From assembly GCA_019054805.1 (NCBI GenBank), contig JAHQIY010000007.1, forward strand, positions 3,229,501 through 3,293,500: 64,000 nucleotides of DNA, in the 5' to 3' direction. The stretch comes from Brachionus manjavacas (taxonomy: Eukaryota; Rotifera; Eurotatoria; Ploima; Brachionidae). The first letter of the stretch is position 1; each line of letters starts with the position of its first letter. Both the position numbers and the translations under genes were made by a program. Below are positions 1 to 12,712 of this stretch, piece after piece. The notes under the pieces are model-generated. The model was given only the letters and a program-made list of their open reading frames with translations. It was not told the DNA's origin and did no database searches.

Positions 1-3000
1 AACTGATGTCTGATATAAAGGTACATAATTTTTAAGATGACATCATCAGATAAAACAATGAAATATCTAAAACTCATTTGAGGAATGATTTATACTGTAT
101 TTTGTCTAAATTATTTTATAAAACTATTTGAACTGTTAAAAATTTTAGAAATGAGACTTGGTATTACGATTCTGTTTAAATATTTGCTAAATTTTAGGAT
201 CTATTTAAAGATACAGATCTTTATTTTATATTCAAACACTAGAGTTTAAGTCAGGTAATCTTTTGAATATTTCTTACCTAAAATAAACTGTCTTGTAGTT
301 TTAAAATTACAAATTTACATTTTTTTGTCAAGAGCTATTTATGTGAAAAGAGAGTACTGTTGTCGAAATTTTACTTTGGCAAATAATTTTGTATTCTTTT
401 ATTAACTCCCGAATTAAAATTCCTCGTCAAAAACATATGAATTTTAATTAAGTAATTGATTTATTTGAATTTTTTGTAATAAACATAAATAAGAAGCGTC
501 CTTCAATTATTTCAATCTAGTTTAAGGTATGCAAAGACGCCAAAGTAAATGTATACTAAAAAGAATTGTTGGAACTCAAAATTTAATTATTAGCTCAAAT
601 TTCCTAGTTTTTCAATTAATATTATTTATTTTAAAATTTAGCCGAAAATTTAATTGTGTAAACAAACAAGTTCTAGAATTCATTTACGCTAAAAATATTA
701 TCTTAATTTCTTAGCTAAACATGTGTCATTTTAGCTTCATCAGATTTTTGGCTAAAATAAGATCTGGCAGCAAAAAAATTCATATTTTTTTTGAATTTTA
801 GAAAATTTTAGATGTTATATGATTAGTTAAAAGAATTATTTTACGAAATATAATTTACTTTACAACAAAAAAAGAATTTTTATTAAAAATAATTGATCTC
901 TAAAATTTCAAGGAAACATGATTCATTATTTTTTTCGAAAAATGGCTGTTTATCAGATTTTATTTTTAATTAATTAGAAATAAATTTATCAGAGAGAATT
1001 TTTCATAAAGACTTCCTTGAAAACTGACAGGAGACGAAAATATGTATTATGATTAATTTTTAAATTCGATGCTTAATAAAATGGAAATAAATCAGCTCTT
1101 ACTTAACGTGTCTCATAATTCATTTCCCTTGTTTCCCAGTCATTTGGTTTAAAATCGTTTTTTTTGTTGAAAAAAAAATTGGTCATATTTTGTCTAAGTC
1201 TAAATAGGCAATTCAATTCAGAGATGCTTAGATTGCAATTTAAATTATCAAAACTTGTTTTGTCACCTAGTTCAATCACACTTTGCTTAAGATTAAAATT
1301 GAAATTTTTCAACAAAAAATTTTAAATTGGAAAAAAATCAATTTTGGATTTTTTTTCTTTTTGGATGGGAAATGCATTCAAACATTTCGTGAAATCTATA
1401 AAAATCATTTTTTGGCACAAAAAACGAGTTAATGATTTTTGGCACCTTATTTCCTTTAAAAATTCGAAGAGCAAATTTAAATTTAGATTTTATTTAATCA
1501 GCAGATTTTGCTTCATTCTATCTTGTTATCTAAAAAGTTAATTCAAAAATTCATTTTTCTGATCCAAAGTCATCGATTATTAAGTTTAGAATAAAAGTTT
1601 TTGCGTAATTGATGACGCATATATTTCTATAGTTCTAAGCCGCCTTTGCAGCTATTTTTTTTGTATTTCGAAAATTTAATCCAAATGCAGATTTTTGTTA
1701 TCAGTTTACAGAGATAAATTTTGATCTCTATAGATTTATTGCATGTTTTTTTTTCATTTATTTTGAAGTCTTTTTTTAAATAATAAGCATATTTTAAAAA
1801 GATTGGAATCCAGCAAAATTTTCGGAAATACACAAATATTTTCAGAAAACCATTCAAATTTAATTATTAATTGATTTTATTTATTTCTACATTCTATTTT
1901 ATTTTTCATTTTACTTTAATTTTTAAATGGAAAAAATTATGCATTAAAAATACTATTTAAAATTCAGACACAAAAAATTTATCAATTACGTTGCTGTCTA
2001 ATGAATCTGCTAAATTTTTCAAATCATTGAACCATTCCTAAAATTTTGCACACTTAAAACGCTTTGCGTAAAAATTTTTTTTTTTCAAATTTCAAATTAA
2101 CTCTGATTCAATTATTAATTCAATCTAGGCTTAATTTTATCCCGGAAACAGCAATCAATAAGACTGTTATACATTTAATAAAAATAACTCTATTTTTAGA
2201 CCTAGTCAAAGAATTCTTGTAATCTTCAATTTTTATAAGATCGATAATTTATTTTTTAAATAAAAAAAGTCAAGTTTTTTTTAAACGATAAATTAAAGTA
2301 TAATATTTATTTAAGGCTGAAAAAAATTCAAATGCGCATTTTTTTGCCATTGACTTTCTGGAAAAGCTCAGACATGAAACTATTTTTTCTTAATCAGAGC
2401 ATAATTTATCGAAAAAGCTTTGATAACTTTTTTCAGTTAACCAGCATTCATTGTTTTATTTTTAGAAAAATTTTGCAGTGATAATACAAAATTGTTTTAC
2501 TTCCGGCTTTTAAAAATTAGCTAATCTCAAATTTTGCAATTGGTGTTCAATTTAAATTGTTAAGTTGAAAATTTTTATCAATTGTGAGCATAAGTTTAGA
2601 TTGAAAACACTGAGCTATTGATTAAGCTAGTTACAGTTTTTTTTAAGTTTGACACTCTTTAGTCAAATAAATAATTAAGCAGGAAAGGCGTCTAAGATTT
2701 GTGTTTTATTATTTTTTCTCCTAAATTATCCGAAAATAAATTTTTTTATTAAAATGCGATTTTTTCTGGATTTTATCTATAAATAAAAATTTAATAAAAT
2801 TCACATTCGACAAAAGTTTTATTACGATAACTCAATGCAAGGCTCATTTTAAATTTTGGTTTCAAGATTTTAGCTTTACAAAACTTATCATTAAATCATG
2901 AATGTTTTAGTTTAAAAAATGTTCACCAACTTAACACAACCAGGTATGTTTGATTTATTTTTATCGAGAAAAAATTTATATGGGTGCTGACTTTTAATCT

Positions 3001-5816
3001 TAGAAATACAGCTTGTAAAAACCTGGTCGAGTAGATCGATAAAACAAGGTAACTTTGGCTTATTTAATTTTCTAAGGCAAAATTTTTGTTGTGAGGGACG
3101 CTAAAACTGCTCGTGAATTTTGATAATTTCAAAACATCTGCGCTTAAAATAATCTTATAAAATGATTGAAATTATTAAAAATACTCTTCTAAGTCTTTTC
3201 AAAAAATTCGATTAGTTCTTAAATAAATAATTGAATTTCCAAGACGGCTTTCTGTCGAGCCGAGATTTTCAAATGTGTTTTTTTATTTTCAGTTTGCCTT
3301 TTCCAAGTTAAAAATAAATTTGTTTCCATGCTGGAAATATTCAAACACTTGTAAAGCTTTTATTAATGTTAATAAACTTTTAATTAGATGCAATAAAGCC
3401 TTCAAATTAAATTAATGTTTAAAATCTTAACGAGTGTCTAAATGCATTGAAAAAAAAATTATTCAGAGTTCACTTGAATTTCATTTAAATCGATTCGGCT
3501 GTCGTCAATGAAATTCTCTACAGCTTTTTTTATACAGACAAACACAAAATGTTAAATTTAAATAATTTAATTTAATTTTAAAGATATTGATTGTGCCAAT
3601 TTTAAAAATAAATTCATTTTTTTCTTTAATTTCAAATGAGTTACTCAAAATCATAAGTGTAACAAAAGAAATGTTATTTTAAGCTTTTAAGTTCTAAATG
3701 TAAAACAAATTCATTTTTTGCTATAAGTTATAAAAATAAAAGCATGTTAAGGTGTACTTTTTTTGAGTCCAAGTTAAATCAGCAAAGTATTTCCTGAAAA
3801 TTTAATTAGAAGATTAAAGCGGATCTGTCATTAGTCGAAAAGAGTGCTGCGGGATTTCGTGGCTGTTAAAATAATGTGACTAACATGCAAAAGCTATACT
3901 AAATTTAGTTACACGATAAAATAATCACAATGTAAAAATTTCATAATTTTTATTCTAATTCAATGTTTATTATTGAAAATTTTTTATTTAATTTTATTTC
4001 TTCAGACAAAAAATTTAATAGCAATTAAAAGTTTCATAATTTTCAAGAGCCTGAAGCGAAATCAAAATAATTCTATTTTATATCATTTGAATGTTTAAAT
4101 ATTTAATTTTCTCTAAAAAAGATAAATGTCTCGAAGCCAATTTATAATCGGATTTTAGATTTATTCAAGTAAAAAAAAATTGTTTCAGTTATTTCGAACC
4201 TACTCTAATTTTTTGGTCTTGACTTGCAGCTCTAGGACAATTAGATTGCATATAAATTAGAGTTTGTTTTTTTTTTTAAATTACCAAAATCTTAATCAAG
4301 ATTAACTATTAATTTTAGAAAATAAATTTTGATTTAATTAAAAATAGACCCAAAATAACTTAAGACAACATTTTGCTACAATCACAAGACAAATGAGTAT
4401 AATTTTTTAGGTATAAACTTCGATGAATTAAGAAGTGACTAAATGTCGTCCTAGATTAAAAATCCGAAAAAATGTCACATTAATTAAAATAATGGAATCT
4501 TGTACCGTGTGGAAACGAGCAAAGCTTAGTATTAAAATTGGTATCTTTATTTTAAAAAAGGATTTTGTATGTTATCTTAACTAAATTTAATAGAAATAAA
4601 GGTTTTTAAATATTTAGAAAACATTTTCATTATGTACGTAACTTGTTGTAATCACAGCTCTAAATAGTATTTTGCTAGTTTAATTTAATTCACTTTGTGA
4701 AAAATAAATATAAAATTATGAATATGAATTTTTTATAAAAAATTTAAATTTACAATTAATTTCAGAATTAATCAAAAAAAGAGCATTTTTTGTGTGACGA
4801 ATATTTCGGGAGATAATTTTTTTAATTATTTCTAAATTTATTGATCATTTTGATCCCCTGAAATTTAACTTAAAAGCTTATTAACAAATTTCGAGTCATT
4901 TTATTTTTAGCTGAAACGAAATTTAAGGTTTCTTTTGTTTTCTAAGGCATAACATTAATAAATTATAGAAGCAAACAAACATTAAGCATTCAATTTCATT
5001 TTTATAATTTTAATCTTTGAATAAAAAGCAATACTAGTAAAGACTGATCAAGTTAAGAAGCCATTTACTCAGCAATTTTTTTGAAGATTTTAACAAAATT
5101 TAATTTAAAATAAAAAATTCTTTATTTCTTTTCAATGTAATTTGATTTTTTTGACATAATACGGCTTAATCAATCATCTAAGGCATCATATTTCAATTTT
5201 ATCTTCTTTTTTTGAATAAAATTTAATTATTCTATTAATTGTTTAAAATTTTGATAAAACAAATAGGTAGATATTTCGTGTCAATTTTTTTATTTCATGA
5301 TATTAATAGATATATATTTTTTTACATTAATTATAGCTTCACGAAATTACATTTTTTTGATATAGTGAATTTTTAAGGAAACAATTTGTGACATATTCGC
5401 TTAAAAATTTAATTTTAATAATTTAAAAAAAAATTAATTTTAGAAGGTTTAGTGAATAAGAACCATTGTTTAGCTTACCTTATTTTTATGATTAAAAAGA
5501 CTTTCTTGAGGCAAATTAATACGAAAAAGAACTATTTTCACAGCAACAAAAAACTTTAAGATATTTTTGGAAAAGAAAACAGGTACAGGCACTATAAAAA
5601 AAAAAGCTTAATCAAGACGATAAAGTACTTAAATTTTACTTGGTTCATATTTTTCACCACCGAACTATATTTATTAATTAGATAAATTACCTAATTAATT
5701 TAATTTTTTTAGATTTAGATTTTTTTGATTCGGAAAATGAATTTTTAATTAATTATTTTGAAAAAATATTAAAAAAAAATTTAGTATTTTATTTGATATC
5801 ATAAACCTAAGCCAAA
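1..5816. other. AT-rich non-coding stretch, no gene seen
   Basis: No reading frame here looks like a conserved protein. The few frames of 60-76 codons are rich in Phe, Lys, Asn and Ile, as expected from AT-rich DNA, and none links through plausible splice sites to another. The last part precedes the kinase start codon and probably holds its promoter and 5' UTR, but no element could be assigned. Confidence 0.6.
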
Positions 5817-7338
5817 ATGTCGAAAACAGTCTCTATCAAAGATCCATCACCGCTAAAGTATACCAAAAAACCAATCTTAAAATCAACAATGAGTTCTCAA
5901 TCTAATCTGTCCAATTACGATAATAGCCAGTTATTCTCCTACAATCTTGGTGATTCAATGAAGAGTTCATCTTCAAGCAAATTGGTTCCGAACACGGTAG
6001 TTTCCCAAACTCAATTAAATAATGGAACACCTTTTTATGCAAACTCTTCAGCTAACAACTCAACTGGTGCTGCTCTAGCAGTCTTAAATTGTGCTTCATC
6101 ACTGACAAATTTTACCATATCAGACTCACCTCCACCTGTTGATTACGAAGACAAGAATGATCCAAATATGCTTGAAAAATTTGAATTTAAGACCACTGTT
6201 GGAACGGGCACCTTTGGAAGAGTTATTTGTGGTATGAATTTCTAATTATTTAATAAAGAAAAAATTGATTAAAAATTAATTATTTTCAAGTAAAACACAA
6301 AGAAAAAAAGGACTATTTTGCTTTGAAGATAATGTCGATTGCCGAGGTTTTACGCCTCAAGCAAACTGATCATGTGAAAAATGAAAAAGAAATTCTTAAT
6401 CTAGTTAATCACCCGTTTATTATTAAGCTGTAAATATTTGCCCGACAAAATAAATAATTATCTTATATAATTTAAAATTTAAGATATTGGACTCATCATA
6501 GCGAGAAATTTTTGTATATGCTGTGCGAATTTGTGTGTGGAGGAGAATTGTTTACCTATTTACGCAATTGTGTCAAATTTTCAAATGACACGGCCAATTT
6601 TTACTCAGCTGAAATTGTCTGTGCTCTCGAGTATTTGCATTCTTTATCGATTATATATAGGTAAAAACTAAAAAATAACTTTTTTTTTGATCAAAATTAA
6701 TTAGAATCTATTAGAGATCTAAAACCTGAAAATTTGCTTTTGGACCGAGATGGACACATCAGGATCTGTGACTTTGGATTTGCCAAAAAAGTCTATGACA
6801 GGTATTTTTAATGGAAACAAAAATAAGATATTTCTTTGAAAAGATATTTCTTTAATATAGAACATGGACTTTGTGCGGAACACCTGAATACTTGGCACCG
6901 GAAATAATTCAAGGTAAAGGTCATCACAAAGCAGTGGACTGGTGGGCGCTGGGAATTCTAGTTTTTGAAATGTTAGCCGGATATCCGCCGTTTTATGACG
7001 AAATGCCATTTCAAATTTACCAGAAAATTTTGTCTGGTAAAATCGAATGGCCCAAATTCTTTGATCTAACAGCCAAAGATTTGATCAAAAAATTGCTAGT
7101 GAGTGACAGAACAAAACGTTTGGGAACCATGAAAAATGGTGTGGAAGATATCAAAAACCATAAATGGTTTCGTAACGTTGACTGGGAAGCCGTTCCATAT
7201 AAAAAACTCGCACCGCCTATTATTCCGAGAGTAAGCCACGATGGTGACACAAGCCGATTTGATCGATATGATGAAGAAAACTGGAAAGATGTGCAAAGTG
7301 TGTCTGCTAAAAATCTCGAACCCTTTCAAGATTTTTAA
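5817..7338 (+). CDS. Prkx: AGC-family protein kinase, PKA catalytic/PRKX-like
   Basis: Five exons joined at GT-AG introns of 50-60 bp: 5817-6231, 6291-6429, 6484-6660, 6715-6801 and 6861-7338, giving 431 residues. The first ~120 residues are Ser/Asn-rich and not recognised. The kinase domain follows: glycine loop GTGTFG near 129, ATP-binding lysine in FALK (about 151), catalytic YRDLKPEN (244-250), metal-binding DFG (263-265), and activation segment [15 protein letters not shown] with a PKA-type phosphothreonine near 276. The protein ends in FQDF, an AGC-type C-terminal FxxF motif. The activation segment and the 'GDGDTS' tail region resemble PRKX more than classical PKA-C; this is judged from memory of the families. 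It should be a Ser/Thr kinase, probably controlled by cAMP through regulatory subunits. The start codon is the first ATG of the long first exon. It is tail-to-tail with mRpL40, 278 bp away. Confidence 0.9.
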
Positions 7339-7512
7339 AAGCAAATTTTTCAATTGTGTAAATAGTTTTATTTTTTAAAAGAAAAAATGGTGATTTTTAA
7401 AAGACATAGCTAATAGTATCTTAGTCCATTATATTGTTTAATTCTAAGGAGAATTTTTTTAATTTTAATACTTTGATTAATGTGATTTTTATTTGAATTT
7501 TTCTATTTTTTC

Positions 7513-7518
7513 AATAAA
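7513..7518 (+). terminator. Probable polyadenylation signal of the kinase gene
   Basis: An AATAAA hexamer lies about 175 bp after the kinase stop codon and is followed by T-rich sequence. Further AATAAA-like hexamers occur just downstream, as expected by chance in such AT-rich DNA, so the exact site is uncertain. Confidence 0.4.
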
Positions 7519-7616
7519 TATTTATTTTTTCGAATAAAATAAAATAGACAAGGATAATTTAAAAAATTTATTTTAAATTCAAAATTTTAATAAAGCGGAT
7601 TTTTGAGCTAAAATAA

Positions 7617-8751
7617 TTATCTTCTATCGTACAAATAAGTGGTGTCGAAATAGTCACCCTCAGGAGGCTCATAGTTGGTTTTTGGCGGGGTTTGCACAGG
7701 TCCATCTCTCATGTAAGGTATTAACTTGGTATCAAGCTTGAAAAATTATCAATTATGTTCTTAAAACTAAGATTAATTTCTTCTGAATAAATACTTGAAT
7801 TGCTGAATTATATAAGATGGTATCGTCTTTTTTGAGTTCTTTTAAGGCTTCCTGTTGCGATTTTAAGGCTCGCTCTAATTGTTCCATCTGGTGTCTATGC
7901 TGTTCATTTATATAACTAGCCCATTCTTTTTTCAAAAAGTATTCTTCGTCAAGTTCAAATTTCGATTTCTCAGGAAGAACGCGTTTCCTAACACTGATAA
8001 AAAACTTTAATTAACAACAAAACCTAGACTTTTTTAACTACTTAAAAATCTCAAAATGTTAAAAATCATCTTGCAAAAAATTTAGGATTTATTTTTTAAT
8101 TATTGTCGTCTCTGTAAAAAAGCAAACGCCTCTGGTTAAAAAAAAAAAACGAACAATTCTCAAGGAGATTTGGTGTCCCAAAACAATTTTAAAATTTCAA
8201 AAATTATTAGTTTGCAAGGCATTAATAATACAATAAAAGGTAGAATTAACAACTCTTATCCGGAACAATTAGTTTTATTTTGAGATTTAAAAAATGACGA
8301 ATTCAAAAAATTTAATAAAAATTTTAATTATTTTTTTAATTATTATAAATTATCTCATTTGTTTAGCTTTAATAAATGAATAAAAATGAATAATTACTCT
8401 GCTTCTTTGAGAATGGCTCTGTCTGGTTCGAGTTCATCAATAGGTTTAAATTTTCGGCCAAACCGTTCAAGTCTTCTAATTTCTCTTTCAAGTCTTTTTT
8501 TCTTGCGATTTTCTCTAAAAAGAAAAAGAAGATCAATAAACTCGATTTTTTGTAACATTTCAAGTTTACCTTAATGCGAGTACAGCTGGATCAATTCTCT
8601 TTTTGGCTTTTGTTGGTTCGGCGTCTAAACTTAGAGAGAGTTTTATCGAGCTGACTGTAGTGGTATGAATCGCGTTGTTTAAAGTCAAGTTATAACAGGA
8701 TTTTGCAAAGGCTAAGGGACGTACTATCACTTTTCGCAGAAAGCTGCTCAT
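7617..8751 (-). CDS. mRpL40: Mitochondrial ribosomal protein L40 (mL40)
   Basis: Four exons on the minus strand: 8751-8570, 8514-8398, 7987-7795 and 7736-7617, all with GT-AG junctions in phase, giving 203 residues, close to the usual length of the family. The first ~45 residues look like a mitochondrial targeting sequence. Diagnostic features are RIDPAVLALRENRKKKRLE, the basic helix REIRRLERFGRKFKPIDEL, the helical segment HQMEQLERALKSQQEAL and the C-terminal motif NYEPPEGDYFD followed by TTYLYDRR. All match mL40 as I remember it. The protein is a structural component of the large mitochondrial ribosomal subunit. A shortened relative lies about 2.8 kb to the right on the same strand. Assignment is by family pattern only, but the full-length collinearity makes it strong. 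Confidence 0.9.
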
Positions 8752-8955
8752 TTTTAGGTAGACAACAAAATTTCTATTCTCTTAATGGAATTGAAAAATT
8801 TATTTGACCTGGTCTTTATTCTCTGAGAAAGGTTGTTTTTTTATTTCTGATTTTACTCTTGGTGTTATTTAATTGTATTGATGGCAAAATGTTATGAAAA
8901 TTTATTTAGTTTAGAATGAAAAATTAATATTGTAAATAAAAACTTCAGTAAAATT

Positions 8956-9200
8956 TTAGAAATTTTTAAATTTTTCTACTAGTATTGCATGTTTATTTGT
9001 CTTAAAATTAACATAAAAAATAAGACAAAAAAATTTTTTTAAAAATGGTAAAATATAGATTTCATTGAATTGTTGTTGTTTTTTGTAATCATCCAAAAGA
9101 ATCAATTCAACCAGTTCGTTTGGCATATTTAGATATTTTATCACAGGAATCAATGTGTAGAAAAATGTGTAACAATTTTGAGTTTTTTCTTTAATTACTA
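8956..9200 (-). pseudogene. Possible orphan exon or gene fragment, unidentified
   Basis: A minus-strand frame of about 80 codons contains a non-repetitive, balanced stretch (FYTLIPVIKYLNMPNELVE followed by LILLDDYKKQQQFN) whose codon use looks more like an exon than the surrounding AT-rich sequence. An AG that could be an acceptor precedes it, but no partner exons were found on either side. I do not recognise the family. It may be a relic exon, or chance. Confidence 0.2.
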
Positions 9201-10889
9201 AAATTTAAAAATAAAGCAATAAAAGATTAAGCTTACACAAATATTATTTTGAAAAAAAAAGCAGTGATATTTTTTTGAAAAAACAAAAATTCGACAATAC
9301 TGATTTAAACAAATAGTTTTTTTATATAAGGGAGAGATTTTTTTACTGTAAAATTTTTTAAAGCTTTATTTTTATTTATTTATAAAATTTTCCAAGGAAA
9401 ATAATTGATGAAATATGATCTTTTTAAATTTTTTGAAATAATTCAAATTATAAAAAATTTACAAGTAAAAATTTGATTGAAATGTTTAAAGCTTAATAAT
9501 TGAAGCCAAATAGTTAAAAATTTCAAAAACGACATTTTTTAGCAATTCGTTTTTTAATACCAGATTTTAGGGTGGAATTGATAGAAAATAAAAAAACAAA
9601 ATGAAGCCATATTTATTTGTTTACTTTTATTTAATCAAATAAGGCAGTATCCAAAATTTACCTACTTCAATTAATTAATTAATTAATTAGAAAAATATTT
9701 GATAATTCTGAATTAACTATTAATAAAATGATCAAATTACTTAAAGCTTTAGAAAGCTTTTTTTGAAATTCCTCAAGCCAATACAAGTAAATCGATTTGG
9801 ATAAATTTAGAAAAAATCAAAGTCATTTAAGAATAGAAATATAATTATGAAAATTAACAAGAAACCTTTGATTTTTTCTTTTTCAATAAAATTATTTTTA
9901 AATTAAATTTTGGCTTTTTAAAAATAAAATAAAAATATATTCTAAAACCAAATATTTGATCCGTAAATTAATTAACCAGTCTTTCTGTTAATCTTGTCGT
10001 ATGAAGGTACTGATAGCTTAAGTCAACATAAAATTTAAATAAGTAAAAAAAATAGCCGTAATTAAGCAAGTTTAATTTAAGAAATTTTCATTTTCATCTC
10101 CTAAAAGTGTTTTCATGGTAGTTTAAAATGTTAATAATTTATTATCTAAATACAAAAAGTATCAAGCCAAAAATTAAATTTTTCAACAAAATTAATTATA
10201 ACTTTTTAACAGATTGGAAGCTAAAAATAAAGTTGTTCTAGGGGTTATTTCAAATTATTTTTTCATATAATTGAATTTCCAAAACTTGACTTTAAGCACC
10301 AAGTTAAAAATACAATAAATTGTTTCGTAAAATTAATTATTACAAAATACTTTTTAAATCTATATCAAAGTCTTAACGATTACCATTAATGCATACCTTG
10401 CACTGACATAAATTTAAATTAATTGTTTAAATTGGCTTCAAAATAAAACAAATATTTTTTGTCAAAAAGATATCCTGGTACGGTTTTGTAAAATTCAGTA
10501 CAAAAAGACTAGGAAAAAACTATAAAAATCTAATAATTTATATTGCCCAAGTCCGTTAATCACCTGCAAAATCTATGAAAAATTTACTTGACTATTAAAA
10601 TCTTAATTTCGATACTCCAAATTATTAAATTTTTACCCTAACTTTATCAGAAAATTAATTTTATTCACAATATTAAAGAAAAATTCTATTTTAAACATAT
10701 AAGCACCAAATTAATAAAAAAACACGTTTAATTTAACAATGTCCAATATCGACTCGTTAGTTTTTGCTAAACTTATTAAGACACGTCGAGTACTGTCTTT
10801 TAAAAATTGATACGAAGATCATTCAGTCCTGCCATTTGATGATTTATATTGTCTTTTATTTAATACTAGTTAAATATGAATAAAATGAT

Positions 10890-11160
10890 ATGGATATTCC
10901 AGTTCAATCAAATAGAAAAAGAGGTCGACCGAAAAAAAAATAAGAGTACTCAAAATTACAAGCAAAAGTTACTCAAGCTTCTAATACAATACCAAAAGGT
11001 ATAGATTTGAATGATGATGAAAGTAACGAGAAAGGAAAAGCATTGGCTTCAAAAAGACGTCAAAAGTGATAAATTTTGCGAAAAATGTAGTGTTAAAAAG
11101 GTTAAAAGACGATACTGGGTCTGTCATAAATTTGGCAAAAACTAAATATTTTGATGTAGT
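10890..11160 (+). pseudogene. Decayed reading frame with AT-hook-like motif
   Basis: Starting at the ATG at 10890 the frame reads a basic RKRGRPKKK motif, typical of AT-hooks, then a stop, then a polar stretch (IPKGIDLNDDESNEKGKA, SKRRQK). After further stops a segment KRRYWVCHKF appears, which loosely recalls zinc-finger transposon tails. The frame is broken several times. I infer the remnant of a mobile-element or chromatin-associated protein. No identity can be given. Confidence 0.3.
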
Positions 11161-11561
11161 TTAAATAAATTTGGTATTTTTTAGTTAAGTTTAGTTTATT
11201 TATTTATTAATTTGGTGCTAAAATGCTTAAAATAGTATTTTTTAAAATTGTTAATAAAATTGATTGTTGGTATGTGCCAAATAAATTTGTGGTAAAAACT
11301 TAATAATTCGGGCTACCACAAATATATTTGTCAAAAAAAATTAATCAAGAGCAAGCATACAGTTTAGAATTTATTAAAATTAAAAATATATTTTTATTTC
11401 TAGTCAAAAACATCAAATTATTTTTGCCAAAAATTTTTATTATAAATAATATTTGTATTATAATCGAATAATAAGTTAAAACTGCAAAACACATTTATTT
11501 ACAAACTCAAAATTGAGTCAACATTCGCACCATCATTCACCTTGCCATTTTCAAGTCTTAT

Positions 11562-12251
11562 TCACTGAGTCCTCCGAATATACGGAATCAACTTTGCATC
11601 CAACTAAAATTTATTTTATTTAAATTGATCAAATTAGAAATTATTTTTTTCCAAAAAAATAACTAAACCTGAATTGCTGCATTGTACAAAATTAAATTGT
11701 CTTTTTTAAGCTCTTCTAATGCTTCATGCTGAGATCGGAGAGCACGTTCTAATTGTTCCATTTGATCTTGCTGCTTGGACTTGAGAAAATTCATCCATTC
11801 ATTTTTTAAAAACTGTTCTTCATTTAAATACGATGGATTTTGTTCTGAAACAGCTAATCTCTCATGATTGTGCAGGGCTTTTTTGTTCAAAGTCTTAAAA
11901 TTTTTGTTCAAAATATCCAATTCTTTAAGTTCCATTTCTGCAAATTTTCTGATTTTAATCAAGTACAAAAGGCAATTAGATTTAACTGTGCATTCAATCA
12001 ACTTTTAGAGCTTTTAAACAAATTGTTTTAATTCTGAATTAAATTTAAAAGCTCGTCTAATTTGCACAAAAAAGATACCTAATTGTCGTAAGCTCGGTTT
12101 GGAGTTTTTTTCTCTGTCTACAGTCAACATTTGGCTTGGACAAGCACTTGGTCAAATTTGGTCGATTGTAATGTATCGAATAGATTTGGTTGGAATTGAA
12201 GAAATTTTTAGTCGCAAATTGATACCGGACTCTTTTCAGCAAATTTCTCAT
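11562..12251 (-). CDS. Divergent mL40 paralogue with a shortened C-terminus
   Basis: Three exons (12251-12079, 11948-11669, 11603-11562) join in frame to 164 residues. The segment NEWMNFLKSKQQDQMEQLER plus ALRSQHEALEELKKDN aligns with mL40 from 7617-8751, and two intron positions with their phases are the same (after ..R in AG|A, and after the AIQ codons). The third intron of the true L40 is missing. The last exon begins like L40 (LDAKLIPYIRR) but ends after three more codons, so the conserved proline-rich C-terminus (NYxPPEGxY) is lost. The N-terminus is unlike L40 apart from being basic. Retained introns mean a DNA-level duplication, not a processed copy. It could be a functional divergent subunit or an early pseudogene; every exon is open. 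Confidence 0.6.
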
Positions 12252-12712
12252 TTTTTTTTCTTCTAATTAAAATTTATGTTTGAACATTTATGAATTATTT
12301 AAATTTCAAAATTCAATATGTTTTTTTCACACTGTATTTGTGTAATTTGGCACAGTACGGCCAAATTCATTGATCATACATTTAACAATAAATAAAAAAA
12401 AGAGCAATTTCACAAAGTTTATTTAAATTATCTAGAAATAAGAGCATACCTCAAGCACTCTATTTACACGAAGCTCTAACCTACAAATACAATCATTTGT
12501 TCATCATTCTATCTCAAAAATCATAAAAATCATTGAAAGAAAAATATTTTTTCCTCTATCTATATTAAAACACTCAGATCTACTTTTCAGCCAAAGGAAA
12601 ATCTTCCAAAAAAAAAAAAAAAGGAAAAAAAATTCAAAAGGAATGCTTTGAGTTGAATATACAACAACAACGAGAAAAAAATAAAATTTCAAAAATTTTC
12701 TTTTTTTAAAAT
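12252..12712. other. Intergenic, 3' flank of neurexin IV
   Basis: AT-rich spacer between the L40 paralogue start and the neurexin IV stop codon. It probably contains the neurexin 3' UTR. No RNA gene or repeat is apparent. Confidence 0.5.

Larger units (their letters stand above)
8752..11561. other. Intergenic between the two L40 copies
   Basis: Mostly AT-rich sequence between the two L40 genes. Two stretches look like decayed coding sequence and are listed separately (8956-9200 minus and 10890-11160 plus). An (AATT)n run lies near 9674. Nothing else is supported. Confidence 0.5.

Noticed and set aside
529-1857. Several open frames of 61-76 codons on both strands
   Set aside because: Composition is the Phe/Lys/Asn/Ile bias expected from AT-rich DNA; no splice partners and no family resemblance.
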